64,000 nt of DNA from Salsipaludibacter sp963735045 (lineage in GTDB: Bacteria; Actinomycetota; Nitriliruptoria; Nitriliruptorales; Nitriliruptoraceae). Shown here piece after piece: positions 52,038-59,550 of this stretch; within the stretch, counting starts at the first letter, position 1, and every line of letters begins with the position of its first letter. The position numbers were made by a program, and so were the translations under genes. The stretch lies in contig CAVTIZ010000003.1 in NCBI GenBank assembly GCA_963735045.1, positions 620,001 to 684,000 on the forward strand, given 5' to 3'. The notes below the pieces were generated by a model. That model worked only from the letters and a program-made list of their open reading frames with translations. It was not told the origin of the DNA and did not search any database.

Positions 52038-52630
52038 CCGACCCCGCCGGGGAACCTCCGGCGTCGTCGGTTCCGCCCCACCCACCCGAGGCCTCCGACC
52101 CGGTCCGGTTCCAGCGCCTGGACCCCGCGGTGGTCCTTCGTCCGGGACGGGTGGACTCCGCGGCGGTGCTGGCGCTGTGGTTCCTCCGCCGGTCGTGGGT
52201 CCCGTTGTTCCTGGTCGGCCTGGCGATCGCCGCGCTGCTGGGTCGGATCGAGGATCCGCTCGACCTCGGCAGCCCCGCCGCCATCGGTCGTGGGATCCTG
52301 TCGGCCTGGTCGGGCGTGGCGTTGGCCGTGGTCGTGCGGTTCGGCAGCGGGATCCTCGGCCTGTCGCTCGCCCTGCCGTTGACGACCTGGGGTGAGCGGG
52401 ACGACTATCGCGTCGGACGTTCCTCCGGGTGGTTGCGCCACGCCAGGGACCGCTGGCAGCGAATGACCGCCTACCGGGCACTGCGCTGGACCTGGCCGGT
52501 CCGCCAGCTGGCCGCGCAACGACTCGGCCGGTCCCGACGGTGGTTGCTGGTCATGGAGCGCTCCTGGTCGGTCGCGACCGTGGTGGCGGGGGTGGTGCTG
52601 GTGGCCGCACTGGTGAGGTCGGGGCCGTGA
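52034..52630 (+). CDS. Membrane protein of unknown function
   Basis: A 198-residue protein with about three hydrophobic segments: WVPLFLVGLAIAALLG, ILSAWSGVALAVVVRFGSGILGLSLALPL, and a final SVATVVAGVVLVAALV helix. A Pro-rich N-terminus and a basic Trp/Arg-rich middle (GWLRHARDRWQRMTAYRALRW) lie on the cytoplasmic side. No family recognised. Translationally coupled to the small protein before it; convergent with the methyltransferase. Confidence 0.65.
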   Translation: MTDPAGEPPASSVPPHPPEASDPVRFQRLDPAVVLRPGRVDSAAVLALWFLRRSWVPLFLVGLAIAALLGRIEDPLDLGSPAAIGRGILSAWSGVALAVVVRFGSGILGLSLALPLTTWGERDDYRVGRSSGWLRHARDRWQRMTAYRALRWTWPVRQLAAQRLGRSRRWLLVMERSWSVATVVAGVVLVAALVRSGP

Positions 52631-52642
52631 CGGCCCGGTCGA

Positions 52643-53290
52643 TCAGGTCCGTTCGAGCGCGATCGTGCGCCAGGCCAGGCCGGACGTGTCGGCCACTGCC
52701 TCCCAGCCGGACGCCGCGAACCGGTCGAGGACGTCGCCGACGGGGTGGACGTGGGCGCGGAAGTCTCGACCCCGGCTGGCCAGCAGCCGGTTGCCGACAC
52801 CGATGGCGACCCGCGTCCGGGCGCGGTCGACCGGCAGGGTGATCACGACCCGTCGCCGGGCCAGAGCCGCGAGGGCGTCGACCATCCGCTCCCAGTGCGG
52901 GTAGCAGCACAGCACCCGGTGGGCGACGACGACGTCGGCCGGCGGCAGCTCCTCGCAGTCGTCCACGACGTCGCCGAGTCGGCGCGTCACCCGGTCCTGC
53001 AGGCCTCGTCGTGCCAGCAGCTGCCCAGCCGCGTCCTCCCAGCCCCTGGACAACTCGACGTTGGTCGCCGAGCCCGCGCGGTCGTCGTCGAGCACCACGA
53101 CCGGGATCTCGCCGAGCCCACCGCCGACCTCGAGCAGGTGGTCGTCGGGCCCACCGCCGACACCTGCCAGGTCCGCCGCGTCGGCCGCCGACCCGTGCAG
53201 CCCGAGGTGGTCGAAGCGCCAGGCCCGGAACCGGGACTGACGGGCCCCGAACAGCTCGGAGTACTCCTCGGCATGGCAACAGGCCACCAC
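52643..53290 (-). CDS. Class I SAM-dependent methyltransferase
   Basis: A 215-residue protein. The glycine-rich SAM motif reads LLEVGGGLGEIPVVVLDD, and the acidic ribose-binding residue lies in ATNVELS. PADVVVAHRVLCCYP and VVITLPVDRARTRVAIG match motifs of this fold. The N-terminus carries a Cys pair before an acidic stretch (ACCHAEEYSELFG), typical of an actinobacterial subfamily. GTG 53290 is chosen because AGGAGG lies six bases upstream. The substrate is unknown. Confidence 0.8.
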   Translation of the reverse strand: MVACCHAEEYSELFGARQSRFRAWRFDHLGLHGSAADAADLAGVGGGPDDHLLEVGGGLGEIPVVVLDDDRAGSATNVELSRGWEDAAGQLLARRGLQDRVTRRLGDVVDDCEELPPADVVVAHRVLCCYPHWERMVDALAALARRRVVITLPVDRARTRVAIGVGNRLLASRGRDFRAHVHPVGDVLDRFAASGWEAVADTSGLAWRTIALERT

Positions 53291-53391
53291 GCGGCACCTC
53301 CTCGCGGTCGCGATCCGCAACGCCCCCGACGATAGGCCGTGACGACGTCCGGTCACGGAAACGGTCGCCGGAGTCGTCGTCCCGGCCCGCG

Positions 53392-54378
53392 TCAGCGTGC
53401 CTCGATGGCGTGGACGAGTGCCGGGACGACCTGGTGGAGGTCCCCGATCACGGCCCAGTCGGCCTTGCGGACCATGTTGGACTCGGCATCGGTGTTGATG
53501 GCCAGCACGTGCTTGGCCGACTTCGCGCCGGACCAGTGCTGGATCGCGCCCGAGATGCCGCAGGCGATGTACACGGTCGGGGCGATCGTGGTCCCGGTCT
53601 GGCCAACCTGGTCCCGGTGCGGACGCCAGCCATTGTTGGTGGCCACGCGCGAACACCCCACGGTCCCCCCCAGCAGCCCCGCCAACTGCTCGAGCTGGGC
53701 GAATCCCTCGGCGGAGCCCACCCCGCGACCACCACCGACGACGACCGGCGCGGTGGCCAGGCCCATGCCGGTGGAGGTCGTGACCTCGTCGACGACGCAC
53801 GACCGGGCCAGTCGCGGGTCCAGGTCGGCATCGTGGTGGACGACCTCGGCCGCGGTGGGGTCGTCCACGCGGCGGGCCTCGACGGCGTGGGGAAGCACCG
53901 ACATCAGCTTGGTGTCGGCCACCAGTCGCGCCGACTCCAGCAGCGACCCGCCCCAGCGGACCCGGGAGACGTCCCACGCCCCGGCGTCGTCGGCGACCGT
54001 GGCCGCGGTCGCGTTGGCCACCAGCGGGAGGTCGAGTCGCGCCGCCGCGTGGGCCAGGACCTCGCCGCCCCGGTCGGTGCCGGCCGCGACCACGGCATGG
54101 GGGCGGAGCGACGTGACGAGATCGGCCACGGCCTGGCCCCATGCCTCGGGGCCGTAGCGTTCCAACAGGTCGCCGGCCAGCGCGTGCACCACGCCCACGC
54201 CATGTCGGCCGGCGTCCTCGGCGAGCTCGTCGACGTCGACCACGCCGTCGTCGACCACGGCCGCCACGACGGCGTCGCCCCCGGGCAGGTCACGCGCCAG
54301 GGTCAACGCCTGGCGTGATGGCACCGACAGGACGTCGTCGCCGTCCAGGTCCACGGCCTCACAGAACACCAGGATCAT
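53392..54378 (-). CDS. etfA: Electron transfer flavoprotein, alpha subunit
   Basis: A 328-residue FAD-binding subunit. The C-terminal FAD domain shows VVGGGRGVG and the QVGQTGTTIAPTVYIACGISGAIQHWSG signature, then KHVLAINTD and DWAVIGDLHQVVPAL. It accepts electrons from flavoprotein dehydrogenases and passes them to ETF-quinone oxidoreductase. Its ATG overlaps the etfB stop (ATGA). With the demethylase-type dehydrogenase upstream it makes a self-contained oxidation unit. Confidence 0.95.
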   Translation of the reverse strand: MILVFCEAVDLDGDDVLSVPSRQALTLARDLPGGDAVVAAVVDDGVVDVDELAEDAGRHGVGVVHALAGDLLERYGPEAWGQAVADLVTSLRPHAVVAAGTDRGGEVLAHAAARLDLPLVANATAATVADDAGAWDVSRVRWGGSLLESARLVADTKLMSVLPHAVEARRVDDPTAAEVVHHDADLDPRLARSCVVDEVTTSTGMGLATAPVVVGGGRGVGSAEGFAQLEQLAGLLGGTVGCSRVATNNGWRPHRDQVGQTGTTIAPTVYIACGISGAIQHWSGAKSAKHVLAINTDAESNMVRKADWAVIGDLHQVVPALVHAIEAR

Positions 54379-55157
54379 GACAGCACCTTCAGCTCGACCA
54401 GGACGTCGATGACCCGGTCCACGGCGTCGGGTCCGGACCCCAGGACCTCGGTCTCGACCACCTGCTCCGGCGGCGACGCCAACGACACCAGTGCCAGGCC
54501 CCCGGGGCCGGTGTCGACCGGTGGGACCGCCGCGACCTCGGCCTTGCGGGCCGACAGGCGACCACGCATCGTGGGGTAACGCGGCAGGTTCAGGCCCTCC
54601 CGCACGCCGACGCAGGCCGGCAGCGGCAGCTCGTAGACCTCCGATGCGGTTCCGGTCGGTCGCTGGACACGCACGACCTCGCCGGTGTCCGTGGTGGCCA
54701 CCTCGACCTCCTTGACGCCCTGCACGATCGGGCGGTCCAGGGCCGTCGCGACGCGGATGCCGACCTGGAACCCCCCGGCGTCCGCGGACTCGTTGCCGAA
54801 CAGGACCAGGTCGAACGGGCCGTCCGCGGCCTCGAGGTCGGCGATCGCGGCGACCACCGCGCGGGCGGTCCGCTGGGGGTCCCAGTCCCCGCCGTCGGTC
54901 TCGACCAGGACCGCGTCGCTGATCCCGAGGCTGAGGGCGTACCGGAGCTGCTCGTCGGCGTCGGCGGGTCCCAGCGTCAGCACCGTCGCCGACCCACCGT
55001 GGCGCTCGACCAGCTGCACCGCCTCCTCGACGGCGCACTCCTCGTGCGGGCTGATGGTGTGGCCCAGCAGTGCGTCGTCGACGGCCAGGCCGTCGTCGGT
55101 CACGGGGATCCGTGCGCCCGGGATCGGCACGCGCTTGACGCAGACCAGGATGCGCAT
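54375..55157 (-). CDS. etfB: Electron transfer flavoprotein, beta subunit
   Basis: A 260-residue AMP-binding subunit: MRILVCVKRVP at the N-terminus, VDDALLGHTISPHEECAVEEAVQL, and the ETF-beta signature around VEVATTDTGEVVRVQRP with TMRGRLSARKAEV near the end. It pairs with EtfA. It starts three bases after the stop of the flavin dehydrogenase gene, so all three are one transcript. Confidence 0.95.
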   Translation of the reverse strand: MRILVCVKRVPIPGARIPVTDDGLAVDDALLGHTISPHEECAVEEAVQLVERHGGSATVLTLGPADADEQLRYALSLGISDAVLVETDGGDWDPQRTARAVVAAIADLEAADGPFDLVLFGNESADAGGFQVGIRVATALDRPIVQGVKEVEVATTDTGEVVRVQRPTGTASEVYELPLPACVGVREGLNLPRYPTMRGRLSARKAEVAAVPPVDTGPGGLALVSLASPPEQVVETEVLGSGPDAVDRVIDVLVELKVLS

Positions 55158-55160
55158 CGG

Positions 55161-57686
55161 TCAGGCCTTCATGCGGTCGTTGCCGGGGTCGAACAGCGGG
55201 GTGCTGCCGGCCTCGGCGACGGTGACGGGGAAGCACTCGTTCATGTACATGACCTGCAGCTCGGTGCCGATGCTGGCGTGCTCGGGGGGCAGGTAGGCCA
55301 TCAGGAGGTAGGTGCCGAGCGACGGGGCGGCCCCTGCGGTGGTCACGATCGAGACCCGGCCCTTGGCGTCCACGATGCGTTGCCCGTCGGGTGTCAGGAT
55401 CGGCTCGCTGCCACCGGCCGGGAAGCGCGATCGGCCCTGCGCGTCGGCATGGTCGTCCATGGTCAGGGTGCACAGGATCGCTGCGGGCTCGGCCTCGCGG
55501 GCGGCCAGGTAGGCCTCCTTGCCGATGAAGTCGGCGGCCTTGACCCTGGCACGGGCCAGCCCGGCCTCGACCGGGGTGTACTCCGACTCCAGCTCGGCGC
55601 CCATGAGGCGGTAGCCCTTCTCGATGCGGCCGGTGGTGGCGTACACGCCGATGCCGACCGGCCGGACGTGGTGGGCCTGCCCCGCCTCCCACAGCACGTC
55701 CCACAGCCGCAGGCCGTGCTCGGGGGACGTGGTGATCTCCCAGCCGGCGTCGCCGACGTAGGAGATCCGGAACATCGTGACCGGGATGCCGTCGATCAGC
55801 GTCTGCTGCACGCTGCCGTAGGGGAAGGACTCCTGGGACAGGTCGGCCTCGCACACCCCGGCGAGCATCGCCGGCGAGTTGGGCCCCCACACCCCCAACG
55901 TGCAGGTCGACGCGGTGACGTCGTCGAACCGCACCGAGCCATCCGCCGGCAGGTTCTTGCGGAACCAGTGGGCGTCGCGACCGCCGTCGAAGGCACCGGT
56001 GATGATGCGGAAGTGGGTGTCACCCAGCCGCAACACGGTCAGGTCCGACCGGAACCCCCCGTTGGGGGCCAACACCGGTGTGTAGATCGACCGCCCCACC
56101 GGCTGGTCGCACATGTTGACCGTCATGGTCTCGAGGTAGTCCACGACACCCGGGCCGGTGACGTCGAACTGCTGGAAGGCGGTGAGGTCGACCATGCCGA
56201 CCTCGTCCCGCAGGTGCAGGTGCTCGGCGTTGATGACGGGCGACCACCAGCGCGCGTCCCACTCCACCTCGCGTCCCTCGATGCCGTAGTGGTCGACGAG
56301 GTCGGCGTTGGACGAATACCACTGGGGACGTTCCCAGCCCCTCGCGTCGAAGAACTCCGCGCCCAGCTCGACCTCCCGGGCGTGGAACGGCGACCGGTTC
56401 ATGCCGCGTTCGGACGCCCACTGCTCGCGTGGGTGCACGATGCCGTAGGTCTTGTTGAAGTGCTCGGCGCAGCGTGCCTCGACGTGGTGGGTCGTGCGCT
56501 CGTGGGCGTACAGCCGGGCGATGTCGGACCCGTGCGGGTCACACAGGTGCGGGTAGCCGTGGGTCATCCACTCGGCCACCAGCTGCGCGATCCCGGGGCC
56601 CTCCTTGATCCACACCGCGGCGGCCGACCACAGCCCCGCGACCTCGACGGTCTCGCCGAGCACCGGCATCGCGTCCGGGGTGAGGCTGAGCAGGCCATTG
56701 ATGGCGTAGCGGATCTCGGCGTCGTCGAGGATCGACGGCATCAGGTCCAGGGCGTCCTCGAGCTGGGGGTAGAAGTCGTCCATGGTGAACGGCATCTCGG
56801 TGGGTGTCAGTGCCGCCTCGTCGTTGGACGGGATCTCGTCGGGGCGATGGAAGATCGGGCGGTGCGCATAGCTGCCGACCTCCATCGATCCGGCGGCCTG
56901 GCGTTCGTACATGAAGGTGTCCATGTCGCGCACGATCGGGAAGGCGATCTCGGTCCCGGTCTGCTGGAGGATCTCGATCGGCCCGACGTCGGCCATCTGG
57001 TGCACCGCCGGCGTCAGGGGGATCGTGGCGCCGGCCATCTCGGCGATGCGTGGGCTCCACACCCCACAGGCGACCACGACGTGGTCGGCCTCGATGCGAC
57101 CCCGGTCGGTGACCACGGCCGTGATCGTGGGCGGGCCCCAGTCGGTCGGGGTCGTCTCGAGGTCCAGCACCTCGGTGTTGGGGAACACCTCGAGGTCGCC
57201 CGCGTCCCGGGCCTCCTCGCGCATGATCGTGCCGGCCCGCAGCGAGTCCACCACCGACGTGGTGGGGGAGTGGAAGCCGCCCAGGATCACGTCCTCCTCG
57301 ATGAACGGGACCAGCTCCTTGACCTGCGCCGGGGTCAGCAGCTCGGCGTCGATGCCCCAGGCCGTGGCCGAGGTCATGCGACGTCGCAGCTCCTCCATCC
57401 GCTCCTCGGTGCGCGCGACCTCGATGCCACCGGGGCTGACCATCACGCCCATCTGCTCGTACTGGCGCTGGGACTCCAGCGTCAGGATCGCCATCTCCTT
57501 GTTGTGGTCGGTCGGGAAGATGAAGTTGGACGCATGGCCCGTGGACCCGCCGGGGTTGGGCAGCGGACCCTTGTCGACCTGCACCATGTCGGTCCAGCCG
57601 AGTCGGGACAGGTGCCCGACCAGGCAGTTGCCGACGATGCCCGCGCCGATCACGACGACGCTGGCGGAGGAGGGGAGGTCGGACAT
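55161..57686 (-). CDS. FAD-dependent dimethylglycine/sarcosine-dehydrogenase-type enzyme
   Basis: An 841-residue protein of the DMGDH/SARDH architecture. N-terminal FAD oxidoreductase: VVVIGAGIVGNCLVGHLSRLG Rossmann motif, HASNFIFP near the usual covalent-FAD histidine position, and AVWIKEGPGIA. Then a FAO_M middle domain, then a glycine-cleavage-T (folate-binding) domain with YVGDAGWEIT and a C-terminal barrel. Such enzymes oxidatively demethylate dimethylglycine, sarcosine or related N-methyl (or dimethylsulfonio) compounds, giving the methyl to tetrahydrofolate and electrons to ETF. The adjacent etfBA fits exactly. Substrate is inferred. ATG 57686; divergent from the GntR gene. Confidence 0.85.
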   Translation of the reverse strand: MSDLPSSASVVVIGAGIVGNCLVGHLSRLGWTDMVQVDKGPLPNPGGSTGHASNFIFPTDHNKEMAILTLESQRQYEQMGVMVSPGGIEVARTEERMEELRRRMTSATAWGIDAELLTPAQVKELVPFIEEDVILGGFHSPTTSVVDSLRAGTIMREEARDAGDLEVFPNTEVLDLETTPTDWGPPTITAVVTDRGRIEADHVVVACGVWSPRIAEMAGATIPLTPAVHQMADVGPIEILQQTGTEIAFPIVRDMDTFMYERQAAGSMEVGSYAHRPIFHRPDEIPSNDEAALTPTEMPFTMDDFYPQLEDALDLMPSILDDAEIRYAINGLLSLTPDAMPVLGETVEVAGLWSAAAVWIKEGPGIAQLVAEWMTHGYPHLCDPHGSDIARLYAHERTTHHVEARCAEHFNKTYGIVHPREQWASERGMNRSPFHAREVELGAEFFDARGWERPQWYSSNADLVDHYGIEGREVEWDARWWSPVINAEHLHLRDEVGMVDLTAFQQFDVTGPGVVDYLETMTVNMCDQPVGRSIYTPVLAPNGGFRSDLTVLRLGDTHFRIITGAFDGGRDAHWFRKNLPADGSVRFDDVTASTCTLGVWGPNSPAMLAGVCEADLSQESFPYGSVQQTLIDGIPVTMFRISYVGDAGWEITTSPEHGLRLWDVLWEAGQAHHVRPVGIGVYATTGRIEKGYRLMGAELESEYTPVEAGLARARVKAADFIGKEAYLAAREAEPAAILCTLTMDDHADAQGRSRFPAGGSEPILTPDGQRIVDAKGRVSIVTTAGAAPSLGTYLLMAYLPPEHASIGTELQVMYMNECFPVTVAEAGSTPLFDPGNDRMKA

Positions 57687-57776
57687 GGTGGGCTCCGAGG
57701 GGACCGCCGCCTCCTCGGGCCCCGGAGGGGGCGGAGGGACTGCCGCGGACGCAGGTGTGGGAACGGTTGGTGTGCG

Positions 57777-57790
57777 ACTGATATATCAGT
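57777..57790. promoter_or_regulatory. Perfect 14-bp palindrome: probable GntR operator
   Basis: ACTGATATATCAGT is a perfect palindrome, very AT-rich for this genome, lying 26 bases before the GntR ATG and 91 bases before the divergent dehydrogenase ATG. Its size and symmetry match operators of FCD-type GntR repressors. It probably controls both genes. Confidence 0.75.
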
Positions 57791-57815
57791 GAGGCGCCCA
57801 AGGTACGCTGGTGCC

Positions 57816-58559
57816 ATGACGACTTCAACCGACGCCGCGGGCACCCCGGTCCCGCACCAGGATGGCGAGGGGGCCGCCGGGACCGGTCGTGGCGTGCTCG
57901 CGGCCACGGCGACGAGGCGATCCCAGGCCGACCTGGCCTACCACGGCCTGCGCGAGCTGCTCGTCACCCTTCAGATCGCGCCGGGGGAGCCGTTGGACGA
58001 AGCCGAGCTGATGGACCGGCTCGGGGTCGGCCGGACCCCGTTGCGCGAGGCCCGCAACCGCCTGGTGATCGACCGGCTGCTGGTGACCCACGCCCGGCGG
58101 GGCACGTTCGCCACCGAGATCGAACTCACCGACCTCGCGCTGCTCACCGACGTGCGGGCCCAGCTGGAGGGGCTGGCCGCCGAGCGCGCCGCCACTCGGG
58201 CGACGGCCACCGACCGCGCGACCCTTGCGGAGCTGGTCGCGAGCCGTCCCCCGTCCGACCCCTTCGCCGCCATGCGCCACGACAGCCGGATCCATCGCGC
58301 ACTCTGGGCCGCCGCCCACAACCACTTCCTGGAGGAGGCCGCGGAGCGCCACCACAGCCTGTCCACACGCATCTGGTACGTCTTCGTCGACCACCTCCAC
58401 GACGTCGACGACCATGTCCAGGAACTTGCCGGCCTGGTCCACTTCGTCCTTGCCGGCGACGCCGCGGGCGCCGCCCGGGCCGCCCGGGACCACGTCCGCC
58501 ACTTCGAGGCGGCGGTCGCCGCCCTCCTACGCAGCGACCACCCCCCCGCCACCCCCTGA
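57816..58559 (+). CDS. GntR-family regulator (FCD type)
   Basis: A 247-residue regulator. The N-terminal winged helix (LAYHGLRELLVTLQIAPGEPLDEAELMDRLGVGRTPLREARNRL) is the classic GntR domain, followed by an all-helical FCD domain with metal-binding His/Asp pattern (MRHDSRIHRALWAAAHNHFL and LAGDAAGAARAARDHVRHF). It should repress the divergent demethylase–etfBA operon and itself through the palindrome between them, relieved by the substrate or product. That circuit is inferred. A copy of the dispersed repeat follows its stop. Confidence 0.9.
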   Translation: MTTSTDAAGTPVPHQDGEGAAGTGRGVLAATATRRSQADLAYHGLRELLVTLQIAPGEPLDEAELMDRLGVGRTPLREARNRLVIDRLLVTHARRGTFATEIELTDLALLTDVRAQLEGLAAERAATRATATDRATLAELVASRPPSDPFAAMRHDSRIHRALWAAAHNHFLEEAAERHHSLSTRIWYVFVDHLHDVDDHVQELAGLVHFVLAGDAAGAARAARDHVRHFEAAVAALLRSDHPPATP

Positions 58560-58569
58560 CCACCTCCCG

Positions 58570-58640
58570 ATCGTGGGTGTGTCGGCCGAGATTCCGGCCC
58601 GTTCGCACCCGCTCGGGTGGTGGGGGCGGGGGAGGGGCGA
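58570..58640 (+). repeat. Isolated copy of the 76-bp dispersed repeat
   Basis: CGGCCGAGATTCCGGCC with a GTTCGCACCCGCTCGGGTGG segment and G-rich tail matches the array at 28.4 kb in order and core. It lies directly after the GntR stop. Confidence 0.65.
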
Positions 58641-58685
58641 ATCCGGGCTTCGGATCCGTCGTGGGGTCATGGAGTTGCCGACGAC

Positions 58686-59478
58686 ATGTCGCAGCCACCT
58701 GCTCCCACGCCGCCGGGCGGAGTCCAGTCCGTGGACCGGGCCGTGCGACTGCTGGAGATCCTGGCCGACATCGGCGACGGACGGGTCACCGACCTCGCCG
58801 ACAAGGTCGAGGTCCACAAGTCGACGGCGTCACGGCTGCTGGCCACGCTCGAGGCCCACGACCTGGTCGAGCAGGACCCGGTGACCGGGGCCTTCCGATT
58901 GGGCCACGGGATCGTGCGCCTGGCCGGTGGCGTGCACCACGCGTTCGACCTCGGCACCGTGAGCCGGTCGGCGTGCCTCGCCCTCGCACGGGAGGTCCGC
59001 GAGACCGTCAACCTGGTCGTGCTGGACGGGGTCCACACCATGTGCATCGACCAGGTCCTGGGGGCGGCCGGCGTCACCACCGTCAACTGGTTGGGCAAGC
59101 GCAGCCCGACCCACGTGGCCGCGTCGGGCAAGGTGCTGCTGGCCCACCTCGACCCCGGGGTGTGCGACCAGCACGTGGCCACGCCGCTGGACGGGCCGAC
59201 CGAACGGTCCATCACCGACCTCGACGACCTCGCGACCGACCTCGCGACGGTCGGGGCGTGGGTGGGCGGCCTCCGTCGACGAACAGGAGGAGGGCCTGAC
59301 CTCGGTCGCCGCCCCCCTGCGTGGTCCCGACGGCACCGTCGTGGCCGCGATCGCGGTGTCCGGGCCGACGTTCCGACTCGGTGGGGACCGCCTGGCCGAG
59401 GTCGGTGAGGCCACCGCTCGGGTGGCCGCGTCCATCTCCCGGCGCACCGGCCACGTCTACACCGAGGTGGCCGACTGA
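58686..59478 (+). pseudogene. IclR-family regulator, frameshifted
   Basis: Full IclR homology spans both frames. The N-terminal helix-turn-helix (VQSVDRAVRLLEILADIGDGRVTDLADKVEVHKSTASRLL) and most of the ligand domain read to about 59253. There GGGG (59253-59256) appears to have one G too many; skipping it gives RGWAASVDEQEEGLTSVAAPL and the normal end at 59478. As written the protein runs out of frame to 59408. Either a sequencing error in a G-run or a recent loss of function. Ligand unknown; nearby demethylase and oligopeptidase genes are possible targets. Confidence 0.8.
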
Positions 59479-59550
59479 GCCAGGTCTGCGTGGCGGCCGA
59501 CCGCTGTACGGTCCGGGGTCGTCGACGTCCCCGACCCGCAGGTGCCCGGC

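Noticed and set aside
54999..57815. Long plus-strand frame upstream of, and in phase with, the GntR gene
   Set aside because: It lies opposite the demethylase and etfB genes; real GntR homology begins only after ATG 57816.
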